A stretch of DNA of 54,810 bases from Shewanella mangrovi (GTDB taxonomy: Bacteria > Pseudomonadota > Gammaproteobacteria > Enterobacterales > Shewanellaceae). The position numbers and the translations under genes are program-made. The number at the start of each line of letters is the position of its first letter. Positions within the stretch are counted from its first letter, which is position 1. The stretch covers positions 1-54,810 of the forward strand of contig NZ_JPEO01000024.1 in the NCBI RefSeq assembly GCF_000753795.1. Reading direction: 5' to 3'. Below the pieces are notes generated by a model. The model saw only the letters and a list, made by a program, of their open reading frames with translations, did not search any database and had not been told where the DNA came from. Shown piece by piece: positions 17,855 to 25,669 of this stretch.

Positions 17855-18079
17855 TTAATGCTTGTATGCGGGTTGTTCCTTCAAAATATCAAAGAGTTGT
17901 TCTTTCAGTTCCAGCTTGCGTTTCTTCAGCTGTTTTAGTTCGGAAGTAAATTCGCTGGAAGGTTGTCGTTCCTTTTTCTGAATCTCTTTATCAAGCAGTT
18001 CATGTTCGTTGAACAACTTGAGGAACTGGCTATCGTCGGCTTTTAGTTGATCAACCAACGTGCTGTACTCTGAAAACAT
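17855..18079 (-). CDS. ydcH: YdcH-family (DUF465) small protein
   Basis: 74 residues, cytoplasmic. Nearly all alpha-helical and highly charged, with a coiled-coil pattern and the run QLKKRKLELKEQL in the C-terminal half. It aligns well by eye with E. coli YdcH (MFPEY, then KKQKLQLKDE). Function is unknown. The frame extends 29 codons upstream, but AAGGAG six bases before the ATG of MFSEY fixes the start. It converges on the decarboxylase gene with a shared terminator. Confidence 0.85.
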   Translation of the reverse strand: MFSEYSTLVDQLKADDSQFLKLFNEHELLDKEIQKKERQPSSEFTSELKQLKKRKLELKEQLFDILKEQPAYKH

Positions 18080-18353
18080 AGGCAACTCCTTACGTTGAAT
18101 GGAAGTAACGCTTACTGTTTTCGCTATTTTTAAGGCTGTAGAGATCAGCCCGACCAAAAACAGCAAGAATTTAATATTAGCGCGTTTTAATCACTCAAAT
18201 CCAAAAAAGCGCCGCATTGTTTATTGTTTTATCATGTAAACGCCTGTTTTTATCTGTGACCAATGGAGTTCCGCCAATGGATCGGGTAATCTTGGTGTTT
18301 ATCACGCTTTTTTCGACAAAGTGTTAATTTAATTTATTGAAAAGGTTGGATTT

Positions 18354-19115
18354 ATGGCAGATGTGTTTCATTTGGGCTTAACCCGCGACATGCTGCATGG
18401 CGCCACATTGGCAATTATTCCCGGCGACCCAGAGCGCGTTAAGCGCATTGCCAAGTTATTAGAAGAGCCGCAGTTTCTTGCCAGTCATCGTGAATTTACC
18501 TCTTATGTGGGCAAGCTAGATGGCCAAGCGGTAGTGATCTGCTCTACCGGTATTGGCGGCCCATCAACCTCAATTGCGGTAGAAGAGCTGGCGCAATTGG
18601 GAATTCGAACTTTCTTGCGTATTGGTACTACCGGCGCGATTCAAACCAAAGTGAATGTCGGTGATTTGATTGTGTCGCAAGCTTCAGTGCGTTTAGACGG
18701 AGCAAGCCAACATTTTGCGCCACTGGAATATCCTGCGGTGGCAGACTTTAGCTGTACCTCTGCGCTGGTGGCTGCAGCCCGTGAGCAAGGCGTTGAGCCG
18801 CACGTCGGTATTACTGCCTCGTCAGATACTTTTTATCCTGGTCAGGAGCGCTATGACACTGTATCCGGTCGCGTGACTCAGCGCTTCCAAGGTTCACTTA
18901 AGCATTGGCAAGAGTTAGGTGTACTCAACTATGAGATGGAATCGGCCACCCTGTTTACTATGTGTGCCAGCCAAGGTTGGCGTGCGGCCTGTGTTGCCGG
19001 GGTGATTGTGAACCGGACTCAGCAAGAGATCCCTGACGACGCGGTGATTAAAGCCACTGAGCAAAAAGCGGTTACCGTGGTGGTGGAAGCCGCGCGTAAG
19101 TTGCTAACGGCATAA
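18354..19115 (+). CDS. udp: uridine phosphorylase
   Basis: 253 residues, nucleoside phosphorylase family I, cytoplasmic. It splits uridine with phosphate to uracil and ribose-1-phosphate for pyrimidine salvage. Conserved features include IIPGDPERV, the phosphate site RIGTTGAIQ near 93, the QxR-like substrate loop RVTQRFQG and the ribose-binding YEMESAT near 200. Length equals the E. coli enzyme (253). Upstream sequence has TGTGA and TATCAC half-sites that might bind CRP or CytR, but no full site is convincing. It converges on comM with two bases between the stop codons. Confidence 0.97.
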   Translation: MADVFHLGLTRDMLHGATLAIIPGDPERVKRIAKLLEEPQFLASHREFTSYVGKLDGQAVVICSTGIGGPSTSIAVEELAQLGIRTFLRIGTTGAIQTKVNVGDLIVSQASVRLDGASQHFAPLEYPAVADFSCTSALVAAAREQGVEPHVGITASSDTFYPGQERYDTVSGRVTQRFQGSLKHWQELGVLNYEMESATLFTMCASQGWRAACVAGVIVNRTQQEIPDDAVIKATEQKAVTVVVEAARKLLTA

Positions 19116-19117
19116 GC

Positions 19118-20635
19118 TTATTGCCGGGACAGGTTGGTGAGCAACCTGTCCATGGCGCGATATCCTAAGGCTTGCGCGATATGGCGTCGTTCCACCACTG
19201 GCGATTGAGCAAGGTCCGCAATCGTGCGCGCGACCCGTTGCAGTCGATGAAAGCTACGTACCGACAATCCTAATTTAGTCACGCTCTGCTCTAAAAACAC
19301 TAAGTCTGCTGCTGCAAATCCTGCCTGTTTTAAGTCACTACCAGACAATTCACTATTGAGTTTGCCAGCGCGCTGTAACTGTTGTAGCCTTGCATCAGCA
19401 ACGCGGGCTGCAATGGTTTGACTGGTTTCACCATCACCGCTGTCGGCGGTAAGCGTACCCGGTGGTAGCTTCGGCACTTCAACGGTGAGATCGAAGCGGT
19501 CGATAAATGGTCCCGATAAACGCGATAAGTAGCGGCGGATTTGCTCTGGCGTAGCGCGGCTTTCTGGCCCTGAATCGCCGCATGGACTGGGGTTCATTGC
19601 CGCAATCAATTGAAATTTAGCGTTAAAGCTGAGTTTTGCAGCAGCGCGTGAAATCACCACTTCACCGGTTTCCATTGGTTCACGCAAGCAGTCAAGTACC
19701 TTGCGGGGAAACTCCGCCACTTCATCTAAAAATAATACGCCTAAATGGGCCAATGAAATTTCCCCCGGTTTGGGCACGCTGCCACCGCCCACTAACGAAA
19801 TGGCAGAGCTGGTATGGTGTGGCGAACGAAACGGACGTTGGAAGAACTGTTGCGGCACCAATGGCATGCCCGCTACCGAATGAATGGCCGACACCTGTAG
19901 TGCTTCTTCGTAATCCAATGTTGGCAGCAAAGAAAGAATGCGACTGGCGAGCATTGATTTGCCCGTGCCGGGAGGACCCAAAAACAGCAGATTGTGATTA
20001 CCCGCAGCCGCGATTTCTAGCGCTTGCTTAGCTTGGAACTGGCCAATGACCTCACTGAGGCAACCCACGCCTGCGGGTGGCGGTGTAATCCACTCGGGGG
20101 ACGCATTAATACCTGGTAGTTGTTGCTGTCCATGCAAAAAGGCGACGATATGCTGCAGATGGGCAGCCAATTGCACTTGCGGATAGCCGACCAGCTCCGC
20201 ATCGGTGCGGTTATCTTGCGGCATGATCAGTTGAGTGCCTAACTTGCGCGCCTCAATAATCACGGGCAACAGGCCACTGCAACCGCGTATTTCGCCACTT
20301 AGCGCCAGTTCGCCGACAAATTCAACGCCTGCTAATGACTTGATCGGCAATTGGCCAGAGGCCGCTAATATTCCGATGGCGATAGGTAGATCGTAGCGGC
20401 CACCCTGTTTAGGCAGATCAGCTGGGGCGAGGTTAATGGTGATGCGGCGCATTGGGAATTCAAAGCCGGCATTAATAATGGCACTGCGGACCCGTTCGCG
20501 CGCTTCTCGGACTGAGGTTTCAGGTAAGCCCACCAGCGTGAATGCTGGTAAGCCGTTTGATAGATGAGCTTCCACCCACACTTGCGGGGCATCTACACCT
20601 TTGGCTGCGCGGGTTGCGACACGAGCTATCGCCAT
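19118..20635 (-). CDS. comM: ComM/YifB-family AAA+ ATPase
   Basis: 505 residues. The N-terminal Lon-protease-like (ChlI) domain covers about 20-140. The Mg-chelatase AAA+ domain follows, with Walker A GPPGTGKS at 220-227 and Walker B LGVLFLDEVAEF near 300. A C-terminal Mg-chelatase-like helical domain ends with RRHIAQALGYRAMDRLL. In Vibrio cholerae and others ComM is a hexameric helicase that helps branch migration during integration of transforming DNA. The start gives MAIARVATRAAKG, matching the family start. The last 30 bases hold a perfect inverted repeat. Confidence 0.94.
   Translation of the reverse strand: MAIARVATRAAKGVDAPQVWVEAHLSNGLPAFTLVGLPETSVREARERVRSAIINAGFEFPMRRITINLAPADLPKQGGRYDLPIAIGILAASGQLPIKSLAGVEFVGELALSGEIRGCSGLLPVIIEARKLGTQLIMPQDNRTDAELVGYPQVQLAAHLQHIVAFLHGQQQLPGINASPEWITPPPAGVGCLSEVIGQFQAKQALEIAAAGNHNLLFLGPPGTGKSMLASRILSLLPTLDYEEALQVSAIHSVAGMPLVPQQFFQRPFRSPHHTSSAISLVGGGSVPKPGEISLAHLGVLFLDEVAEFPRKVLDCLREPMETGEVVISRAAAKLSFNAKFQLIAAMNPSPCGDSGPESRATPEQIRRYLSRLSGPFIDRFDLTVEVPKLPPGTLTADSGDGETSQTIAARVADARLQQLQRAGKLNSELSGSDLKQAGFAAADLVFLEQSVTKLGLSVRSFHRLQRVARTIADLAQSPVVERRHIAQALGYRAMDRLLTNLSRQ
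19127..19151. repeat. inverted repeat in the 3' end of comM
   Basis: GGACAGGTTG-GTGAG-CAACCTGTCC, a perfect ten-pair stem within the last codons of comM and just past the udp stop. No T-tract; it may serve as a transcription barrier for the two converging genes. Confidence 0.5.
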
Positions 20636-20948
20636 GACAATTCCCTTTGTCTATGATTCTTAGAGATTTTCCTTATCGATTCAGTGTAGCAGTAAATTCT
20701 GCACAGCGTTTTTCTGGAGCGAATAATGGCGCTGACCACAATCAATTTTATGACTGATATGCGTTCGACGTTCACAGTAAATTCTATCGGTAATTCAGTT
20801 GATTAGTGGTGATGCTGACGAGCAAATTTGCTGTCACTGACGGTGAAAATTTTTCGTTATCGCTGCGCTTAGGGCAGTGATAGATTGTGCGCAAATGAGG
20901 GCTGACCTTGAGCGTCAGCTAATGTGTGTGTCGATGCAAGGAGAAAAT
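20636..20948. other. 313-base region between comM and a small secreted protein gene
   Basis: It must hold the divergent promoters. The 11-base word CAGTAAATTCT occurs at 20690 and again at 20775. A 26-codon frame at 20726-20806 starts at an ATG with GGAG upstream, but nothing else supports it. Confidence 0.5.
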
Positions 20949-21188
20949 ATGAAAGCGTTGGCGCTGTTAAGTGTGTTGTTGCTGGCTTCCCCGCTGGTAT
21001 TGGCTGATGATGAGCCGCTGCCAGAGGCAAGCGCTGCGGACGTGAAGCAACTGCTGCAAGTCTGCAAACAGATGGCGGTGGAAGATGAGATCCTCAAAGA
21101 AGAGCTTCCAGAGTATCTGCTTGATTGTGTTAATGATCAGCTGAATGAAATGGGCTACCGTCGACTTGAGTCCTTACCAAAATCCTAA
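20949..21188 (+). CDS. small secreted acidic protein, function unknown
   Basis: 79 residues from an ATG with an AAGGAG site five bases upstream. A clear signal peptide (MKALALLSVLLLASPLVLA) is followed by a strongly acidic start (DDEPLPEAS). The mature protein is about 60 residues, mostly helical by composition, with two cysteines (VCKQMA and LDCVND) 23 residues apart that could form a disulfide in the periplasm. No family is recognised. It lies 240 bases ahead of paeA and probably has its own promoter. Confidence 0.75.
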   Translation: MKALALLSVLLLASPLVLADDEPLPEASAADVKQLLQVCKQMAVEDEILKEELPEYLLDCVNDQLNEMGYRRLESLPKS

Positions 21189-21428
21189 CCATAAGGTTTT
21201 GACATTTCAGCTTCATCTTTCACCTTTATGCTTACTGCGTACATGATTGGATGCTGTCTTTTGGTGAGTAACCGATTATAATATGTACGTTTTTTAATTG
21301 TTTCCCTCCTTCAATAGTAAGCAAGGCCTGTTCATTGCGATGGGTTAGGACTGCAAGAACCTGTGCCAGTTTCGAATAAGAGCAGCGCAACTTCCACCAA
21401 ACGGAGTCTGCGCTGTTTCGGGTGATGT

Positions 21429-22754
21429 ATGAGTGTGTTTGAAAATCTTTTAGTCGTCATTGTGTTAATCGCAGTGAGCTGCTTTTTTTCGATGTCGGAA
21501 ATTGCACTGGCCGCCTCGCGAAAAATTCGGCTCAGGCAACTCGCCGATGAAGGTGATACGCGTGCCGAAAAAGTATTGAGTTTGCAGGCGATGCCGGGGA
21601 GCTTTTTCACTGCGGTGCAGATTGGGCTCAATGCGGTCGCCATCATGGGCGGTATCGTCGGTGAATCTGCGTTTACGCCTTATTTTAAAAATCTGCTCGA
21701 CGCTATTGTGCCAGCGGCATGGCTGCACCAAGTGAGCTTTACCCTGTCGTTTGTGATGGTCACCAGTCTGTTTATTCTGCTGGCGGATTTAATGCCAAAA
21801 CGAGTGGCAATGGTGATGCCGGAGCGTATTGCGGTCAACTTAGTCGGACCTATGTTGGTGTGTATTAAGTTGCTACGTCCCTTTGTGTGGGCCTTTAATA
21901 GTCTCGCAAGCGGGGTCATGAAACTGCTGCATGTGCCTATGGTGCGTAATGATGAAATCACCTCTGACGACATCTATGCCATTATGGATGCAGGTGCTGA
22001 GGCCGGCGTGCTCGATAAAGAAGAGCAGCAGATGATTGAGAACGTGTTTGAGATGCAATCGCTCAGTGTCACCTCTGCCATGACGGCGCGCGAGGGGTTG
22101 ATTTTCTTTCGTCTGCAAGAAACTGAACAAGATATTAAAGCCAAGATCAGTGAGCACCCGTACAGCAAGTTTTTAGTCTGTGATGGTCCACTTGATAACA
22201 TCAAAGGCTATGTCGATGCTAAAGAGCTGTTGGTACGGGTCATTAATGGTAAGCCGATCGATCTCAGCGATACCTCATTAGTGCACCCTTGTTTAATTGT
22301 GCCCGATACCCTGAGCATCTCGGAAGCAATGGAGTATTTCCGTCAACAACGCACTGACTTCGCCATTGTGATGAACGAATATGCGCTGGTGGTCGGTATC
22401 GTCACCTCCAACGACTTGCAAAGTGCAGTGATGGGCGCTTGGTCGCTACATGAAATTGAAGAACAGATTGTAGCGCGTGATGCCAATTCGTGGCTGGTGG
22501 AGGGCGTAACGCCCATTAGCGATGTGATGCGCGCCTTTAATATCGATGAATTTCCGCAAAGCCAGAACTATGAAACTGTCGCTGGCTTTATGATGTATAT
22601 GCTGCGTAAATTTCCCAAGCGCACCGACTCGGTTAACTTTGCGGGTTACAAGTTTGAGGTGGTGGATGTTGATAGTTACAAAGTCGACCAACTGCTGGTC
22701 ACGCGCATCAATGCCGATGACATTGTGCCAGTAAAAATCGAACAGAAACTGTAA
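21429..22754 (+). CDS. paeA: PaeA/YtfL-type CNNM-CBS transporter
   Basis: 441 residues, inner-membrane protein. The N-terminal CNNM (DUF21) domain has transmembrane helices at about 5-25, 60-80 and 95-120. Two CBS domains follow at roughly 205-330, and a CorC/HlyC domain closes the protein (FAGYKFEVVDVDSYKVDQLLV). Close identity by eye to E. coli YtfL throughout, including ISCFFSMSEIALAASRK-like and DEFPQSQNYETV motifs. YtfL was renamed PaeA after evidence for cadaverine and putrescine export at stationary phase. A TATAAT at 21277 may be its -10. It converges on ilvY with seven bases between. Confidence 0.9.
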   Translation: MSVFENLLVVIVLIAVSCFFSMSEIALAASRKIRLRQLADEGDTRAEKVLSLQAMPGSFFTAVQIGLNAVAIMGGIVGESAFTPYFKNLLDAIVPAAWLHQVSFTLSFVMVTSLFILLADLMPKRVAMVMPERIAVNLVGPMLVCIKLLRPFVWAFNSLASGVMKLLHVPMVRNDEITSDDIYAIMDAGAEAGVLDKEEQQMIENVFEMQSLSVTSAMTAREGLIFFRLQETEQDIKAKISEHPYSKFLVCDGPLDNIKGYVDAKELLVRVINGKPIDLSDTSLVHPCLIVPDTLSISEAMEYFRQQRTDFAIVMNEYALVVGIVTSNDLQSAVMGAWSLHEIEEQIVARDANSWLVEGVTPISDVMRAFNIDEFPQSQNYETVAGFMMYMLRKFPKRTDSVNFAGYKFEVVDVDSYKVDQLLVTRINADDIVPVKIEQKL

Positions 22755-22761
22755 TCGTCAG

Positions 22762-23634
22762 TTATAAAACGTCGAGGAAGGCCTTAATTAACGGGTCTTC
22801 CAGACGTTTTTTCTTACAGCAACAGCCCAACTCAAACGGCGAAATCGCCACTGGTGATTCCAATAGGCGGATCCTGTCCATCATCGGGCTGTTACTTACC
22901 ACAACATGCGGCGTAATGCTGACGCCACAGCCCAAGGCCACCATTGGCAAAATGGCCTCATGCCCGCCCACCTGAGCATAGATATTGGCGTTAATTCCCA
23001 TGGCGCGAAACCAGCGCTCCATCCGCAGTCGTCCTGGGCCGTGATCCGGCACAATGTAGGGTAGTTTCTCCCACGGGATCGGCGTCTGATCTAACAAGCT
23101 CTGCAGCTGACATTGGATTGCCGGCGCGATAACCGAGAGCGATACCTTGCCAATCGGCGAAAAAAACATGTGGCTAGGAAAGTCTTCCGGTAATGCGGTA
23201 ATGGCAATATCTGCTTGCTGATTTTGCACCACCCGCACCGCATTGGCGGCATCGCCGGTGGTGAGGCTGATATCCACCAATGGCTGTTGGCGCCGAAACT
23301 TATCGATCAGCGCTGGCAGATGACTATAAGCCGCAGTCACCGAGCAATAGAGCTGCAGGGTACCGCGTAGTAGGTTTTTGTCGGAATCGAGTTCTTGCTT
23401 AAGCTGGTACCAGCGGTTTTGCGTATCCTGCGCGTACTGGCGAAACAGTTTACCGGCGTGGGTGAGCGATACTGTGCGGTTGTCGCGCTCCAGTAGTTTG
23501 CTGCCCACTTCCTCCTCTAGGCGCTGCAATACACGGCTCAAGGTTGATGGACTCACATGCAGATTTGCCGCTGTTTGACCAAAATGCAGGGTTTCACACA
23601 GATCGAGGTAAAGCCGTATCGCACGAATATCCAT
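22762..23634 (-). CDS. ilvY: LysR-type activator IlvY
   Basis: 290 residues. The N-terminal winged helix-turn-helix (about 1-60, FGQTAANLHVSPSTLSRVLQRLEE) is followed by a periplasmic-binding-like effector domain. In enteric bacteria IlvY binds between ilvY and ilvC and activates ilvC when acetolactate or acetohydroxybutyrate, the substrates of IlvC, accumulate. The same divergent arrangement with ilvC and a 17-base dyad between them supports this name. The start is the usual MDIR. Confidence 0.93.
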   Translation of the reverse strand: MDIRAIRLYLDLCETLHFGQTAANLHVSPSTLSRVLQRLEEEVGSKLLERDNRTVSLTHAGKLFRQYAQDTQNRWYQLKQELDSDKNLLRGTLQLYCSVTAAYSHLPALIDKFRRQQPLVDISLTTGDAANAVRVVQNQQADIAITALPEDFPSHMFFSPIGKVSLSVIAPAIQCQLQSLLDQTPIPWEKLPYIVPDHGPGRLRMERWFRAMGINANIYAQVGGHEAILPMVALGCGVSITPHVVVSNSPMMDRIRLLESPVAISPFELGCCCKKKRLEDPLIKAFLDVL

Positions 23635-23664
23635 CGAAACTCGTTCCTAAGACCTAGGTATTAT

Positions 23665-23681
23665 GTTGCATATTTTGCAAC
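23665..23681. promoter_or_regulatory. IlvY operator candidate
   Basis: GTTGCA-TATTT-TGCAAC is a perfect dyad with the T-N11-A pattern of LysR-type regulators. It lies 31 bases from the ilvY start and about 110 from ilvC. A weaker related sequence (TTTTCGCAA) at 23703-23711 near the ilvC -35 could be the second operator. Confidence 0.65.
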
Positions 23682-23704
23682 GTAGTATGCCGAATATATC
23701 AATT

Positions 23705-23731
23705 TTCGCAATCATAATCATCGTCTATATT
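23705..23731 (+). promoter_or_regulatory. candidate ilvC promoter
   Basis: TTCGCA and TATATT spaced by 15 bases. A poor -35 with short spacing is what an activator-dependent promoter often shows. Confidence 0.4.
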
Positions 23732-23792
23732 AGCTCCATCGCTGTGTCCTTGGGGGATACGGCCACAGAATTTAGCAAGACAGGTGAGCACA

Positions 23793-25274
23793 ATGGCAAA
23801 TTACTTTAATACACTGAGTTTGCGCGAAAAATTGGCGCAATTGGGACAATGTCGTTTTATGGATCGCAGCGAGTTCGTTAATGGCTGTGAATATATCAAG
23901 GACTGGAACATCGTCATTCTCGGTTGTGGTGCTCAAGGTCTGAACCAAGGTCTGAACATGCGCGATTCAGGGCTGAATATCTCTTATGCCCTGCGTCCAG
24001 AAGCGATTGCAGAAAAGCGTGCTTCATTCAAGCGCGCATCTGAAAACGGTTTTAAAGTGGGCACTTTTGAAGAACTGATCCCAACGGCGGATATGGTTTT
24101 GAACCTGACGCCAGACAAGCAACACAGCAAGGTTGTTGGCACTGTAATGCCACTGATGAAACAAGGCTCAGTATTGTCATACTCACACGGTTTCAACATC
24201 GTTGAAGAAGGTATGCAAGTACGTCCAGATATCACAGTAGTGATGGTGGCGCCTAAGTGTCCAGGCACTGAAGTACGTGAAGAGTACAAGCGTGGTTTCG
24301 GCGTACCAACACTGATCGCCGTTCATCCAGAAAATGACCCGAACGGTGATGGCTGGGAAATCGCTAAAGCCTACGCAAGCGCTACTGGTGGTGACCGTGC
24401 CGGCGTACTGCAATCATCATTCATCGCCGAAGTTAAGTCTGACCTGATGGGCGAGCAAACCATTCTGTGCGGCATGCTGCAGACTGGCGCAATCTTGGGT
24501 TACGACAAAATGGTAGCAGACGGTGTTGAGTCAGGTTATGCCGCGAAATTGATCCAACAAGGTTACGAGACTATCACCGAAGCGCTGAAGCACGGTGGTA
24601 TCACCAACATGATGGATCGCCTGAGCAACCCTGCGAAAATCAAAGCATTTGAAATTGCTGAAGAGCTGAAAGGCATTCTGCAACCACTGTTTGAAAAACA
24701 TATGGACGACATCATCAGCGGTGAATTCTCACGCGTAATGATGGAAGACTGGGCTAACGATGATAAGAACCTGTTGGGCTGGCGTGAAGACACCAATAAC
24801 GCAGGTTTTGAAAAAGCGCCTGAGTCAGATGAGCATATCGACGAGCAAGAATACTTCGACAAAGCCATCTTCTTGGTAGCGATGATCAAAGCGGGTGTTG
24901 AACTGGCATTCGATACCATGGTGGCATCAGGCATCATTGAAGAGTCTGCTTATTACGAATCACTGCATGAAACACCGCTGATCGCCAATACTATCGCCCG
25001 TAAGCGTCTGTACGAAATGAATGTGGTGATTTCTGATACCGCAGAATACGGTTGCTATCTGTTTAACCATGCTGCTATCCCAATGCTGCGTGACTATGTC
25101 AATGCAATGTCACCAGAATTCTTGGGTGCGGGTTTGAAAGAAACTTCTAACGAAGTCGACAACCAACGTCTGATTGAAGTTAACGGTGCCATCCGCAATA
25201 CCGATGTGGAATATATCGGTGAAGAACTGCGTGGCTATATGACTGATATGAAACGCATTAGCTTGGACTCTTGA
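23793..25274 (+). CDS. ilvC: ketol-acid reductoisomerase (class II)
   Basis: 493 residues, the long class II form found in enteric bacteria and plants. It converts 2-acetolactate or 2-aceto-2-hydroxybutyrate, by alkyl migration and NADPH reduction, to the dihydroxy acids for valine, leucine and isoleucine. The Rossmann motif is VILGCGAQGLNQ (44-49). Conserved KCPGTEVREE, the metal-binding EVKSDLMGEQT and CEYIKDW are visible. A GTG at 23784 is in frame, but it forms part of the AGGTGAG ribosome site for the ATG at 23793, where the family sequence MANYFNTL starts. Length equals E. coli IlvC less two residues. Confidence 0.97.
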   Translation: MANYFNTLSLREKLAQLGQCRFMDRSEFVNGCEYIKDWNIVILGCGAQGLNQGLNMRDSGLNISYALRPEAIAEKRASFKRASENGFKVGTFEELIPTADMVLNLTPDKQHSKVVGTVMPLMKQGSVLSYSHGFNIVEEGMQVRPDITVVMVAPKCPGTEVREEYKRGFGVPTLIAVHPENDPNGDGWEIAKAYASATGGDRAGVLQSSFIAEVKSDLMGEQTILCGMLQTGAILGYDKMVADGVESGYAAKLIQQGYETITEALKHGGITNMMDRLSNPAKIKAFEIAEELKGILQPLFEKHMDDIISGEFSRVMMEDWANDDKNLLGWREDTNNAGFEKAPESDEHIDEQEYFDKAIFLVAMIKAGVELAFDTMVASGIIEESAYYESLHETPLIANTIARKRLYEMNVVISDTAEYGCYLFNHAAIPMLRDYVNAMSPEFLGAGLKETSNEVDNQRLIEVNGAIRNTDVEYIGEELRGYMTDMKRISLDS

Positions 25275-25281
25275 CGTTTAG

Positions 25282-25323
25282 GTCAACGCGGTGCCGTTCG
25301 CGGCACCCGTTGACGATTTTTTT
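25282..25323 (+). terminator. terminator after ilvC
   Basis: GTCAACG-C-GGTGCCG around a TTCG tetraloop, paired with CGGCACC-CGTTGAC, then seven T. A fourteen-pair stem with one bulge, seven bases after the ilvC stop. Confidence 0.93.
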
Positions 25324-25341
25324 GTGAACGGGGAGTCATAG

Positions 25342-25378
25342 CAATAAAAAATTTAATAAATTCGCAAATTTTTTATTG
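25342..25378. repeat. AT-rich 13-base inverted repeat ahead of the ilv leader
   Basis: CAATAAAAAATTT and AAATTTTTTATTG are exact reverse complements with 11 bases between. They lie about 110 bases before the ilvL start, in the probable promoter region. Roles could be an UP element, a binding site for a nucleoid protein, or part of a terminator. Confidence 0.7.
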
Positions 25379-25485
25379 TGATCATAAAAGCCTTTGTGAT
25401 ATTGCTTATTTACTGAACCGCGCTGGGCATGCTGAGCGCGAGCAAATAAACAATTTTTATATCGACAGGAATCGGTCTTCTAACG

Positions 25486-25578
25486 ATGAACTTCAGCCTC
25501 AACCTCCTCCTCGTGATTATTATCGCAGTGATTATTGGGTCACAGCGGGGGTGGCTCATGGCGCGAAAGATGACCTAA
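25486..25578 (+). CDS. ilvL: ilv operon leader peptide
   Basis: A 30-codon frame ending in TAA, too short for routine gene calling. Residues 5-17 are packed with branched-chain amino acids: Leu at 5, 7, 8 and 9, Val at 10 and 15, Ile at 11-13, 16 and 17 (NLLLVIIIAVIIG). This is the control region of a transcription attenuator. Ribosome stalling when charged Leu, Val or Ile tRNA is scarce should let the antiterminator form. The terminator hairpin starts 19 bases after the stop and ilvG follows. The ribosome site is weak (AGGA about 15 bases upstream), so the start is inferred from the peptide itself. Confidence 0.92.
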   Translation: MNFSLNLLLVIIIAVIIGSQRGWLMARKMT

Positions 25579-25579
25579 A

Positions 25580-25628
25580 GGTCCTGAGAATCATCGAAAC
25601 CCCCGCTCCGCAAGGACCGGGGGTTTTT
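25580..25628 (+). terminator. ilvGMDA attenuator
   Basis: The terminator hairpin is AAACCCCC (25597-25604) paired with GGGGGTTT (25619-25626), with an inner TCC/GGA and five T at the end. The word GGTCCT at 25580-25585 can instead pair with AGGACC at 25613-25618, on the terminator's 3' side, and so would prevent it. It follows the ilvL stop directly. Confidence 0.9.
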
Positions 25629-25669
25629 CATTTCTGGGGCGAGTAACGGGCAAAACGAGAACGTAAACA

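Noticed and set aside
18250..18320. CRP or CytR site upstream of udp
   Set aside because: Only separate half-sites (TGTGA, TATCAC) are seen, without the correct spacing.
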